Shown here one piece after another: positions 7,808 to 20,699 of a stretch of 64,000 nt of DNA (the stretch's first letter is position 1; each line of letters starts with the position of its first letter). The DNA comes from Gnetum montanum (taxonomy: Eukaryota > Streptophyta > Gnetopsida > Gnetales > Gnetaceae): positions 410,891-474,890 of the forward strand of contig MNCI01007630.1 in the NCBI GenBank assembly GCA_015680685.1, read 5' to 3'. The position numbers were made by a program, and so were the translations under genes. The notes under the pieces are model-generated. The model saw nothing but the letters and a program-made list of their open reading frames with translations, ran no database searches and was not told where the DNA came from.

Positions 7808-9244
7808 AACAAATAAAATTTTGTAAAAACATTTGAGCACAACTCCACGAATCTACTTCTAATTTTCCCCAGAGAAAGAGATAGTTCCACAAGAAAACTA
7901 GAAATAAAGCAAGATTCAATGGAAATAGATAGAAAAGAAAGAAGATTTATGTTAATACCTCAAATATTTAAACAAGGTAAAATGATACGAGTAAACACTT
8001 CGCAATAAAGCTATCCCAAATTCAATATCTACGAATTGTTCAAAATTCCAAGGCTCAAATAAGAAATTTCTTCAAGACAATCCTACTATGCTACCAAAAA
8101 TTGCTGCATAAACTACCATGTATGAGACTCCATTTTGTCTAGAGAATGGATGTCAACAATTTCATTCAACAGAACCTTCAAAAGACTTGACAATTTCTGA
8201 TTGAAATACCATAGAGATTTACTTTAAAGATAAAAGAAAGTTGTTCTAGTCCCATCAAAATACCAAAGATTTTCTAAACACTCTTGACTATTGAATCGTT
8301 TAACGGCTTGACTACAAGCAAAGGCTCTCTTACAACAATCTCAATAGAAGTTCTTATACATTGCACAATAACAAAATTTACTACTAAAATTCTCTTAAGG
8401 CTTTTCAACACAAGCGCTTCTATGGCAAAATTTTAATAGAAATTTTCAATCATGCAATAAGAACGATAAGAGAAATCTAAAAATCCAAAAATTACTTGCC
8501 AAGTATGATACTATCTAAACCACAAGCTAAACAATTTAAACAAAATAAAAAACAATAAGCATAACTCACAGGACTATGATAAAGAGGCTGAAATCTTTTC
8601 TTTAGCAAGTCATCTTACAAGCAATCTTTCACAATGTCTTCTTTCAAATGCTCTTCCCAGAGTGTGTCTCCAAGTGAGAGCTAGTAGTCCTTCTTCTTTT
8701 TTTCTCACCCCTAAAGCCTTTTTATAGGGTTTAAAAGGTAGTTACATCTTTCAAAATATCTTAGCTAACTTCTCTCCCAAGTAAGGAAGTTATAACTTGC
8801 CCAACAAGTTAGGAGATCTTACTTGCCCAACCAGTTAGGAGATTACTTGCCCAACAAGTTAGGAAGTTGTAACTTGTGCAAAAGATTAGGAGAAAATCAT
8901 GCCAACGTTGGCATGTGTATACATTATAAATATTGTTTTTATAAGCCTATATCCTATAATAATTTATTTATTTATTTTTTAAAATAAATCCAAGATCCCC
9001 AATTTATTTTAATTAGGATTTTAATTACTAAATGTCATTAAGTCCTAGTAATTCTTGTGAAAGTAATAAAATGGATACTAACTAAATACCCCCTTTTAGT
9101 TACAAATATCCCAAAAGTATCCCAAAAATATCTTTTTTATTTTTCTCAATGTAATATGTATATGTAACGTTATGCATATCTAAATTAATTAATTTTATAG
9201 TTAAGGGGACCTTTCTTAAAATAGTCGTATCCATAATGCACAAC
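7808..9244 (-). mobile_element. Possible solo LTR or small insertion, minus orientation
   Basis: The block is flanked by the direct repeat ACTTGT (7802-7807 and 9245-9250), a possible target-site duplication. On the minus strand it contains CCCTATAAAAAGGC (8717-8730), a strong TATA box, about 45-75 bases downstream of three copies of acttgcccaacaagttagga (8794, 8821, 8845), each near-palindromic. No coding sequence is visible. The ends do not show clear TG..CA, so it could be another class of element. Confidence 0.4.
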
Positions 9245-9250
9245 ACTTGT

Positions 9251-11289
9251 CATTGTGAAACTCAGGGCATCGTTGACGTAGAGCTTACGATGGTTCTATC
9301 CTCTGTTTTTCCACCCCTTCTTCCTTGATTTTCTCGTACAAAACAAGTGGTTGCAGCTGCATTTGACATATGGAACAATGTCGTCTCCATTTTTCTAACA
9401 GCACCATCAGAATGGCAGGCGTGGGCAGTGGCATCAGCTCTGGCTTGTTTTAACTAAAGGAGGTAATGTGTTAATGTTGCCTTCATCTTCGTGCACAAAC
9501 ATTCAACGTAATTCCAGCGTCCACTAGAAAAGTAACTATAATGGTACAGGTCTCTCTGGTTAACCGTATAACCAGCAACAGCGCCACTAGATGCAGATAT
9601 GGTGTTTCTTTCACATCACCAATGGGAGACTGTTTCTTTGCAGTGGTCATCTATTCAATTCGAGAACCGCAACTTTCCAACCGCTGCCAACTCTTACAAC
9701 TCCCCGTGATAAGTTGGCTGCCTCTTTCTTTTGTTATGTTGGTCTCGGGCTTTTTGTTCTTGCTTAGATTTATCACTAGTTAAGGAGCACAATTGCATCT
9801 TCAAATGATTTTTGAAATGTCTTACTACTGAATCATGTTCCACTTTGGCTCATTCCATCAACGCGGGGCTTCAGAGAAACTCTGCAAGCCCACATTTCGT
9901 GAGAGTTACTAAGCTTTTGGTTTTTCTGGTGATGATTTCCTACAAGTACACCTTTACCTTTGTCTGGATGAGACCATTTTGTGGATCGTTTGTAGAAGAC
10001 AATACACTTGATCTTGAGAAGTGTATCTTTCTGTTCTATGCATACGCTTCCAATGTCATCCGTTGCCTCGCCCACATGTACGTTTAGTTTCTGGCTCTTC
10101 CCCCTTTTTTTTATAGCAAACATAACCCTAAATATTCAACAATTCAAGCATAGGGATAAAATATTGCCAAGATTCAGCACGCCATTGAACACAAAAAGTT
10201 ACTCAATCATCTTCCAGAACTCCTACGGTCCAACCCTGTGATCACAAGCGTTGACGTTTCAGCCAGCAGTTTGATTGGCTCACTGTGGTCGATACGAACA
10301 ATAGAAAGGGTGTATCTGCTTTCTTCATGGTTGATATTTTCCAACATCTCCAAACCTTTAAATATTATATATTACTTTAAAATATATTCTACTTAGTCTT
10401 GCCATGTTTCGGTCCATCGAATGCCCCTTTCATATTGTAAAGTTTTAATCTCCACTATTGGCCTTTGGATAGATGTTTTGTGCATATTTTGCCTGCGGCT
10501 TAACCTTGAATTGTGCCTTGTTTTGTAATATAGTGCTTTGTACATGTTATTATCTTTATATAACCACGATTCCTCAAATAATTTTGCACTTTAATTTTGT
10601 ATCCTGAGAAGGTCTTAACATCATTTTTTTAAACAGTGAGTAACTTCTCCAAATCATTCATCAACCCGTAACTTTAAAGCCACATGCTTTATTTCTAAAT
10701 TATCAACCATACATCATTCTACAAGTTGTCTTTTCTGAGTATCCACTCTTTCTGTCCCATGAAATGGCCAAATATGCCAACATTTTTGCCCCCTTAAAAG
10801 CTTAAAGAAATTTATGCAGCCTCATTTCAAAACTGAAACATACCGAAATTTTCATTGAATTTTTATAGCTGAATAGAAATCTTTTTGGAGGAAAATTCCC
10901 ATTTAACATAAGGTGTGATGGGATAAAAACCTCATTCCTAAGAAAAATAACAAATTGTACATTATCAAGTCCTTCATGGACTATTCTTGGGATGAAAACT
11001 GAATTGTGAGGGTTACCTTGGTAGGGATCCTCATCTCTCTAACTATCTCAGAGGAAATTTCTGACGTGATGAAGGTTGTTCTATTGTTCTCTGGCTTGGT
11101 GGAGCTCTCAACTTGATCTATTGGAAATTTTTCTCTCATTAAGAAAATAGTCCACCTATTTTATCTCGCTCTTTCCCTCGCATTGTTGTTCTTAGAATTT
11201 GCATCTACCTTCATCTCATAAAATTGGAAATGAGTCCACGTCATCCATCCATTCATCCACTCCATGGTTTTCATCCCTTTGGAAACATG
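9251..11289. other. Unassigned segment, possibly low-copy DNA with a minus-strand ORF at 9833-10123
   Basis: The stretch from 9250 to about 10250 has mixed composition, higher GC than its surroundings, and no counterpart in the other Athila-like copies. A minus-strand 96-codon frame starts MFAIKKRGKSQKLNVHVGEA and includes FYKRSTKWSHPDKGKG. I do not recognise a family. It could be a captured or broken host gene fragment, or chance. From 10300 to 11289 I see nothing beyond AT-rich sequence. Confidence 0.3.
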
Positions 11290-12699
11290 TAGCCCCCTTT
11301 CACTTAAAAAAATTTTAATTAATGTGTGACTTGTGTAGTTCCTAGACTTGGGGATGACCCAATGGTTTGAATCGAGTGTGACTTCAAGGGGAATGCAACA
11401 TTTGTCATCCTCTTCTACCCCTTGAGTGGCAGGAGTGTCCTTACAGATTTCTTACCACTCCAACTTCTTCTCTACAAATAAGCTCCTTGGAAATTTGACC
11501 TTGCATGGTATGGTCCTCATCCAAAAAAAAAACATGAGGATTCAAAGCACACCCCTTGGTCGAATGCATGCAACGAAGCATGGGTCTTTGCATGGTTTGG
11601 TTCCCACAAAATCACAATAAAAACAAAAATAACATCCTAACTATGTGGAAATTTAAAGCACACCCCTTAGACTGCCTCTCACATGCCACAAGCACTAGTT
11701 ATGGGAGTTGCTCCATTCCCTCTAACTTAGTCCCATTTCACTTCCTTCCTCTCATGCCTGTTGGAGTGGTGGTTCTCTGTGGGTGTATTTTGGTACACTT
11801 GGGGGTGGATGAGTCTTCGCATGTTGCTATGATGTCACTGTATGTGGTTGGTTTTGGGTCTAAACTTGGGAAAGGTCCTACCGAGTCACTTAACCATAAC
11901 TTCACATGGGATTTCATGTAACTAATGATCAGAATACCAATTCCCTCTCCTCTGTCTTCATCCATTTCTCTCCATGACTTACCTCACTATCCATCTTATG
12001 TTTTGAGGGTTTTCTGTGATTCTCTTGAACTCCTCATGCCTCAGCATGTTCTCATGGATGGAAGTGTTAACGTGCAATCACCATTTCTTGGCCCATGGCC
12101 CATGGACCCCGATGTTGAGGAGATGCAAGGGCTACTGAGGCTATCGCCTACTATGGGAAGGACCTATTTGCATATTACTAGTTTTGTTTATTAGTCTCCC
12201 ATCCTCTTGAGTATTTTGGTTGATTTTTTTCATGATACCCATCGCTCGACTTCTTCTCCGTGGAATTTTTTTTCACCACATTCTCCTACTTTAGACTCTT
12301 TTCCTTGCCCCACTTACCTTCCTCTTGCTCCTAGTCGAGTTCCCAATCTCTAGGACTCCTAAACTATTTCAATTTGAAATTTTTAATCAATTTTTTTAGG
12401 CTTTTCCTTGTTAGGTCAATGTTGATTAATAGGTGCAGCCCCCTACATATACGAGACCCCGTATACGTAGCCACTTGGGTATACATGGCCCCATCAATGT
12501 AGCCATAAACCCCTATACATAGTCCCATCACACCTTATTTTTTTTGTTCATTTTGCAACAAATTGGGGGGATATTTTTTAATTTTTCTACCTCACTTCTT
12601 CCTGCATACCTACGTTTTCTCTCGTGCATCCTCATCAACCTATCCTTCCCCTCTTAGCGACCAAAGGCATGCTCTTAGTCTTGGGGGGGGGGGGGGGGG
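11290..12699 (+). mobile_element. Internal spacer block of Athila-1 (LTR-like, non-coding)
   Basis: This block matches Athila-2 at 34975-36370 (opposite strand) over several stretches, for example tgtgtgacttgtgtagttcc near 11320 and gtgtccttacagattt near 11435. It contains an array of GTATACG/GGCCCC motifs (12440-12530) like those in the family's LTR U3. It ends in CTTAGTCTTGGGGG..., a 17-G run before a single N. Short ORFs here do not match between copies and are not supported as genes. Confidence 0.6.
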
Positions 12700-12700
12700 N
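12676..12700 (+). other. Poly-G (second polypurine-tract-like motif) ending in an unresolved base
   Basis: CTTAGTCTTG is followed by a run of G to 12699 and an N at 12700. Athila-2 has the same site as a C run on the plus strand at 34975-34986 next to CATGACTAAG. The N suggests a sequencing or assembly break caused by the homopolymer. Confidence 0.6.
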
Positions 12701-12948
12701 TGTAATAACAATTAAAATTAAATCTAATATATATAGAATTACCACCTATTAAAGGAAGAAATCAAAAATAATAGTTTAAACTCCAACTCATCCCTTATTG
12801 TTTTTGGTTCTAAACCATCAACTAATACTCTAGGAGATTTAATGGGATGGACGTGCCAACACCATAACTTAGCCAAATTGAGAAGGTGTATGAAGGCCAT
12901 TTTGAGAGACTTGTGCACAATTTAATTAGTGGTTATGTTTGACTACAG

Positions 12949-15899
12949 ATGGCACCAAAACCAAGGCATCCAAGGGGAGAAGGATCATCACAACCTAGGG
13001 ACAAGCAACCACAAAGGGGAAGGGGACAAGGTGTGTAGTACCTAGAGCACATAGAGGGCTCCCATGCAACTGGTCCCCTCATGAAGGGCTTGATGTGGAA
13101 TCTGTTCATCAAATTCCTGAAGAGAAGATCTCCAGCAAATAATCAAAAGGGGATGAGACTCTGGCGATAGTGCCATGGCTTGAGGTCACCTTGACCTAGG
13201 CATGTCTTGACGCTCTCCAGCCAAGGGAAGTGCAACGAATGGTCCTACAAGAATTGAACATTGAACCATTTCTTGAGAATGCACTAGAAGATGTGAGGCT
13301 TCAATTGCAAAACTCTCCTATGTGGCCAATCATCACATCCAGTGGTGAATGGTATTTAGGAGAGACTTATCTCTTCTGGAAAAATTGGCAGCCGGGGTCT
13401 AGAGTAAGAATCAAAAACATCTATGTCTCTTACTCTATGGAAGCGTTTACACAAGCTCTGGGGTTTCCTGGATCGAAGCTGATGTGGCGAAGATCCCTAA
13501 ACAAGAAGATCTCAAGGTAAAATGGGAGTGGATCAGGCGATGCTATGGGATGGATTGCAAAGAATTCAGCACTCTGACCACCGTGGAGAGGGTATATTTA
13601 AAAATTGCATCTTACCACCTAAACCCAACGATGAGACAACGATGAGACCCAGCAAAATCACTATCTTCTATTCTCATGCGCATGCTGCTCTAAGCGGAAA
13701 ATTCCCAATGAGCCTTCCACAATTGTTGTTTTTGAAAATTGAGAAAAGGTTCATCAAAAGTGACTGTGGAAGGTGGGCTCTACCCTTTCCCTGCTTAATC
13801 AGAAAATTATGCAAACGAGCAAGGATAGCATGGTATGCTAATGATACACTTCGGTATGCCCTGATTGCCTCCTGGTGGGAAGTGATGAAAGATAGGACTC
13901 CGACCACCACACAAACTGAGGAAAAGTAGCAACCACCTCCACCACATGTGCAAACAACGAGGTCAGGTTCGTAAACAATCACAAAACATATACGCAAAAT
14001 CTAGCAGTCGCTCTTGATCCAACAAGAGAAATCTGGAGGGACCAATGGAGGAGAAGACCTTTTGGTCTATCGCCCTATAATGAGCCATCTAGAGCAAGTG
14101 GCTTGATCTATGAGTCTACTAGAAGAAACAGGGCCAATGTTCTCTATTGCCCAAACACAAATACTAGCAAGAACTGATCCTGCCATTGGAGCAGTAACAG
14201 TCTCTACCTAACAATTATTTCCTGAAATCTCAGGAAATGCCGCTACATTTTTGGTACAGTTGGAGGATGGAGAGGGGGTAACTATCCTGGTAATGTAGCA
14301 CCAAGGACAAGAGATTGTAGTTGAAGTGGTTGTTGATACGATTGCTATGGCCCTCAATGCACTAGCAGCACTTGTATAGGATATACATGGAATTGAAGAC
14401 ATATAGGCATCCACAGGAACTTCACGTAGTAGGATAGATGCAGCCCAACATGAAGAACTATTGGACCGACTAGTGGAAACTAGGAAGCCACTTCCAAATG
14501 TCTTCGATCTTCTGAATAACATCACAAAAACCTAGTCAGAGCTGCTTTTGGAAAGGTGTAAGAGCCTCATCTTGGAGGGGCAACTTGAATTTGCTCAAGC
14601 CAATTGTCAATTCTTGCCAACATAAGTTGCCCAATTAAGGGCCCAACTTGCCGATCCAACTCTCCTCAACCGTGAGCTCACTAGATATGAAGCTTTTCAA
14701 TAGATTTAAGTCAAACTCCAGATAGTTTAGGATGAGCAAGAGTCAGAGATCCTTGATAAGTCCTTGGTAGATGCTGATGCATATCATCTTAACAAGGACT
14801 TAACAGAGGTTTCCCAGGAGAATGTTAGGTTGACCATGAAAGTCCATTGCCTACGTAATGTTGGTGCTGAAAATGAGCACATAAAAAGCTATATTCACCA
14901 CTAACAGGAAGAGCTAGCCAGGGTGAACACTGATGTGAGGAGGTTGGCCATTGAAAATCAAAATCTATCTATGGAGGAGGTTCGAGCCTTGTGATAGAAA
15001 TAAGCCATTGAAATCGCTACTTTGAGGAACAAAGCCCTTAAGTTTGAAAAAGTTAAGAATAATTACAGGGACCAAGTGGAATTGCAAAAGGAAGTGAATG
15101 AAAAGTAGATTCAAGTTGCGAAGGCTAAGATGAATCAAGTGCTCCAGCAACTCTGAGAAGGAGGTGAGGTATGGCATCTTTGATGGGCTAAATTCCTACA
15201 ATCAGGTTGAGATCCACCTCAAGGAACTACAGATTGAAAAAATGACAGAGTACATGGAGTTGGCAAACCTTCACTATGCAAACCTAGCTATGTTAATATC
15301 CGGCAGACCGTAGTTTGACCTAGAAAAGCAAGTGGCCACCTTGTATTCTTTATACGAGGGTGAGTTCCAAGTGCATAAAATGACCAAAAAAATTGGAAAT
15401 AGCAAATGCAGAACTCAAGGTTCTCCACATGCATTTTGAAGGGCAACGTACAGTCATAGAGAACTTGGCCCATCGAACGAATGACTACCGGTAGCTATAG
15501 ACATCAATTTGAGCATTCGACATCAAACAGAAATAGTTTGCAGCCTAGTTTATCAATCTGAAAGAAATCTTCCCTACACTTCCATGCCCTTGGAAGGTTC
15601 CAATCCTGGCACACATTGGTGAAGCTGCTTGGATAATGAACGATCGCAGAAGCAAGGAAGAAAAAATGAGGGCTCTCTTGGAGGCTTTTCGGTTTCCTCC
15701 AGAAGTTGCAGTTACTGCAGGGTATCCATCGTTCATGCCACCACTACCACATGGGCTAGAGGCTTGTGAAGGTCCATCAAAACCACCGCCACCAGGGATG
15801 GTGTAATCTTCTCCAGGAATTTTTGCATCTTTCAACACAGTAGAGAATCCAGGATTGTTGGTGTGTTCAATTTTATCTTTGAACACCATCATTTTGTAA
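12949..15899 (+). pseudogene. Accessory ORF of Athila-1 (transposon-protein-like N domain plus coiled coil), broken
   Basis: The ORF starts ATGGCACCAAAACCAAGGCA right after an acceptor-like ttgactacag. Despite stops and frameshifts it aligns with Athila-2 (31838-34782, minus) to the shared final peptide CSILSLNTIIL. Order of regions: a basic N-terminus (MAPKPRHPRGEGSSQPRDK); a conserved region with MWPIITSSGEWYLGETYLFW, RVRIKNIYVSYS and ALPFPCLIRKLCKRARIAWY; a long Glu/Gln/Lys-rich coiled coil (about 14500-15500); and a Gly/Pro-rich tail (HGLEACEGPSKPPPPGMV). The arrangement recalls the 'putative plant transposon protein' ORFs known from plant LTR elements, but this identification is by eye. 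It sits where Athila elements carry their env-like gene. Confidence 0.75.
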
Positions 15900-16035
15900 T
15901 TTTTCCTTCTTTGTACACTTGGGAAGTTGGTGCATCAGTAAAATTGATGTTATGTCATGTGTGTCAAGTTATGTGTGTTGAAATAAAAAGTCCATACCTT
16001 CCAAATTGTAGAGGAACTCAAGGATGAGTTTTTAC

Positions 16036-16050
16036 TTAGTCATGGGGATA
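16036..16050 (+). other. Polypurine tract of Athila-1 3' LTR
   Basis: CATGGGGATA lies immediately before the LTR start TGATGAAG. It is the third copy in this element of the ACTTAGTCATGGGG motif. Confidence 0.75.
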
Positions 16051-16958
16051 TGATGAAGCGCTAAATAATCAATGTGTCAACTAGGCCGAATATACAGGGC
16101 CTCGTATATGCAGTCGTGTCAACGCGGCCTCATCAACACATCTGTCCATTTGTCGATGTGGCCCTGTTTACGCAGAGCCTATTTTAGCCTATAAATAAGT
16201 GAGCTCCCGCCACACTTAGGTACCTTTTGAGCAATTGTAGCGAATCTCTTATAGTTTGTTTCCACAAGAGTTAGGATATTTTTCAAGTTCCTATAGTAGG
16301 TGTAAGAAAGGTATCTGACTCTTTATTCGAGCGCTAATGTATTTGAGCCCATTGGCATGAACGGTAATAAAGATGAGCTTTTCAAGCATTCCTTGCAGCA
16401 ATTGGACTTAGTCATTTGATGCATTTAATAGTTTAATATTTTTATGCTTTAATAATTCCTCAAGCTTCTGTTATCTTTACTTTAATTTCCATCACTCTTT
16501 TATAGTTCATAGAAACCATAAGTACGACCATATCGAACGTAAACCCAACACTTGGCAACCCAGCGATGCTTAACGTCTAGTAACCCAATAGTGGTTAGGG
16601 GATGCTCAAGATATGCGTGGAAGATGAGATTGGATACTTATGCTAGGAAAAGTTGAGACATAGATTATGATAATTACAGATTATATAATATTTCATTCCT
16701 TACTTTCCAATTCAAGAATTAGCCACTAGAAGATAAAGTGAAAAAGCCATAAAAATCATTTGCCTCAACCTCACTTAACAATCGCAATTAGATCATCACA
16801 AGTGAGGTTGGGAAGAAAATGACTATTCTAACCCCAAAGGTTTTATTGGTTAGCATCTAGTATATGCAAAGTGCTTACAGTCTACGGAATTCGATCGAGT
16901 CATGTGTGAACACCCATGATTCGCATGGTTGGACGTAGGGGTACCTAGCCGCTCATCA
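16051..16958 (+). mobile_element. 3' LTR of Athila-1 (908 bp)
   Basis: It runs from TGATGAAGCGC to CCGCTCATCA, with matching inverted ends TGATGA/TCATCA. It aligns along its length with the LTRs at 58726-59663 (plus) and at 30795-31682 and 43097-43863 (minus). U3 has GTATATGC/GCGGCC-rich motifs, then a TATA box at 16190-16197. The flank from 16959 is copia sequence, so Athila-1 inserted into that copia element. Confidence 0.9.
16190..16197 (+). promoter_or_regulatory. TATA box of Athila-1 LTR
   Basis: CCTATAAATAAG follows the GC-rich U3 repeats. The same box is found in the other LTR copies. Confidence 0.7.
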
Positions 16959-19340
16959 GTAGTAGAAGAAAAAATCCAAGGCATAAAAATACATTTTAAT
17001 ACCTATGAAAGCATCATATGAATAAAGTAAATACATTAAGAAGATTTTTCAAACAAAAAATTTATTTATTAGCTTCCCTTACTACTATGTATGATGCTTT
17101 AGGTTTTAAAGTGATAAGTAAATCTACAAAACATGTCACATATCCAAAAAATAACTAAGATGTGTCAATATCTTTAGTATAGTCAAAGTCTAGGTATGCT
17201 TTTAATTGAAAATTTACATTCCTCTCATAAAAAATTTATAAGTTTAAAGTCTTTTAAAGATATTCAAGTATATAAAAATATGCATTCATATGACTTTCAT
17301 ATGAAGTTTCCATATATGTGAACAATAAAATAATAACATATTAGGTTGGGTGATAATTACAAAACTAATAACATATTAGGTTGGGTGATAGTTACATATG
17401 TAATACTAACAACTGACCTTTTATACATGGTTCCATACATGGTTTTATTATCATCATCTAGATTGAAATTATTTCTTGGAGGCATAGAAATGATGGTAGA
17501 TGAGTATTTATTATCATTTCAAAATATTGTTAAAATTTTTTAATGTATTTTCTTTGATTAAGAATGATACCCTTATTTTTTTACAATATCTCCCCTTCAA
17601 TATACAACTTGGCAAGTCTAAGATTAAAGATCTAAAAATTTAGGTCGAAGTTCTTCCTAAGTTCTCTTACTTCTTCTTCATGCCTACTTAATATGAACAT
17701 ATCACCTACCAAGGTAGTAACATAAATTAACTTTTCTTATCTTTCTTTCATTGGTGAGGAGTTTAACATTAATATATTAGTAGTTTCATAATTTCAATCT
17801 TATGGAGATCATACATGTTGGTAACATTTTATACAAAACTATATAGTCTTATTTAGATCCATATAATGACTTCCTTAGATAAACATTTTTCTCACAATCA
17901 CTACAGATATATAAAAAGCCCACCATATCAAAGCCTATATATTACAACATGTAAATTTATTTTTTAAGATTACTATGTAAGAAACTTGGATTTACATCTA
18001 AATGATACAAGTTCTACTCCTTTTGAGATGCTAAAACTATAAGAGCTATAATAGTTTTTCACTTGGCAATCAAACCAAAGATTTCCTTAAAATCAACACC
18101 TTCATGTTGTTGGAAGTTAATGACAACAAGAGAGCTTTTGTGTTTATCTAGTGTACCATTAGTATTATATTTAGTTCAATACATAAAGATTTTGACAAAA
18201 ATTTATGTTTGAAGGATAAATCTACCAAATCCCATCATTTGTTATTAGATCTTGATATATACTCTAACTTCATTACTTTTCTTCAATGAGCATGTTGATT
18301 TATCTGGAAAATGTTAGAAAGTTTATCATCAATTGTAGATGAAGTTCATCCTCTAGTTGATTTTTTATTTTAGTATTTGTATTAGAAAAACTTTAAAAAA
18401 ATTCAAACTTTCCTTTTCATTTTATTTTAACATTTTTTTTATCATTAAACTCTCAAATAGAAAAGTATTGATCTAATAATGAGGACTAATGACAAATCAC
18501 TTATTGATTTGTAATATCTTTTGGATAAATTAATCAGTCATCATTATACCTTTCCATTTCAACAACAAGTATGTGCACATCTTTATGTGTAGTTGTTTAA
18601 GGTGTAGTTCTAAATGATTGAAAATTAAACTAAGTTTTGTGCCCTATTTTAGAAAATATGACATCATTAGAAATGATGATCATGTATCTAGATTCAACTG
18701 ATACTCAATATTTTTATTGGTGAGGAGAATATCCCACAAAATTACATTCTATAGTATGAGCAAATAGGTTTCTTCACTACTCTTTTGAAATATCAATAAA
18801 ACATGGACAATTAAAAACATAAAGCTAAGAGAGATTTACTTTTTGATTATATCATTTCTCATATGGAATTTTTCCATTTTGATATTTTGGTTAACTTGAT
18901 TAGTATTATTACTTACACAAACCATTACATTAATGACCTCAATCCATAATTAAGATTGAAAACTTGAGTACTAGATTATGAAATGAACTATGTCCAAGAT
19001 AGTCTATTAAATATTTTCACTACATCATTTTGCTAAGGTGTCCCAGGAATGTTTCTATGATAATCAAAACTAGTCTCTCATCCATCTCAACTAAGGCAAC
19101 TAGCACAAACAAAGTTGAAGTTTATCAACAAATAACATTTAAACTTCTTGAGACTAGCACCCTTCACTTAGTATCATATATGCTAGATTTTTCATGTGTA
19201 CTTGATAAAATAATCTCATTCATTTTTCCTATTGTATGTTTTATCGCTTTTACCATTAAATATTTCAAGTGAATAACCTATGAACTCTTAATATCTTTGA
19301 TGAAGAATATACCTATAAACAATATTTCTCCCCCTTTGGG
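16959..19340 (-). pseudogene. Ty1/copia pol remnant (INT-RT-RNase H)
   Basis: Minus-strand translation across frames gives an integrase segment near 19060-18900 (HRNIPGTP, then QNDVV). Around 17990-18080 comes reverse transcriptase sequence of the copia type (GVDFKEIFGLIAK, LYHLDVNPSFLH; compare the family's LxQLDVxxAFLHG). Around 17350-17450 is the RSVVSITYV region. RNase H sequence ASYIVVREANK lies near 17040-17100. Stops and frameshifts are frequent. The remnant ends abruptly at 16958/16959, where the Athila-1 LTR begins. Confidence 0.75.
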
Positions 19341-19365
19341 ATGAAAGTGTAAAATAATAACCTAA

Positions 19366-19905
19366 TGTAATGATGTCACCTTTTGAAAATTCCATTAAGC
19401 ATTACTTGAGAGTCTAAAAAAAATAATGAGTAAGGATAGACTCATGGTAGACTATGCCTTAAATCTGAGAGCACCTATACGTACATCATAAGGGCACACA
19501 ATCCATTAGTCATTGGTTAGAAGTACATTGGATATGTCATATGTAAATTAGTATACAACTAGGCCAACGAGATGTGCATACTCACATGAGCACACACACA
19601 CAATATTTTGTTTCTTAGAGAGCTAAGATATGTCCCTACTCTAATGCGCATATCCCTAATCCCTACTTTGAAGAGAAGGGTAGTGATTTTAGCCATCAAG
19701 ATGAAGCCGACCCAACAATTCTACATATTCTTATAATAAGGTTCATAAAGGAAAGAGAGCCATGTAGTTCTATTACTAATGGCTAAGATGGCATGAAACT
19801 CGATAAGATCTCAATACTTCTCTTGTCCTTGTTCTAGAGAAAAATAAGCCTTGATTCACCAACAAGGCATGTTTTTCTACACTCTTCCTTTCTTGAGAGG
19901 AGTAA
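19366..19905 (-). repeat. 3' LTR of the chromovirus-like element
   Basis: Aligns by eye with 25551-26105. The plus-strand left end, TGTAATGATGTCACC, corresponds to the LTR 3' terminus. The right end is uncertain by some tens of bases. Confidence 0.7.
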
Positions 19906-20699
19906 CATTTTTGGAGTATAAGCTTTTCCAGATGTAAAGAGTCCTAATTACTTTTGAGGAACTTCAAATAACTAAAAGTCCTTTGGATAGTTATGGAGAG
20001 GAAGGCCTAACTACTAGAATCCTTCAACTATAAAGCAAAAAGTATTGAACTCAACCTATCATTCAATAGAGGATTAGAGAATTTCATGTAACCCAAGTTT
20101 AGGAAGAAAAGATTTACTCTTTTTCATGCAAACTATAGTAACCTTTATACTAAGAGTGAACTTTACTCTCTTGATATGAGAGCTAGTCCTCTAACTCTAC
20201 TTGTGAAATGGAAGTGTACAGTTGATTTTTCTACAACCAATGATGAGACTATTTCATATCTTTGGGGTGCTACTCCCCATGCCCAATGATAGCCTACTAC
20301 TAGCATATGTAGAATTATTGGGATTATAATCTCATTATGGCATCACCAAACTCCTTAACTGAAAGAGAAGACATACCAATTCTATGCTTCTTAGAAGTGG
20401 ATCATCATGGATCAACCTTAATGTCATCTAGCCTATCACACATTTGTCAAATATTTTTAGGTATACACTATGACTTCCATCAAGAAGTGACTACCTATTG
20501 TTGAAAACCTCTATACATTCATTCACAAGGGTAAATTAATATTATTCTTTCCATAGAAGTTCATGATGAAAGTCTACTTGCTCCTAACAGCTTTTCATCT
20601 TCTTAGGTATCCTTCTCTACAGATATGTCCTACCAATATACTAAGAATTTTATCTTTTGATTGAGGGTGTAACCTATGATGTGCATGTTAACGATGAAA

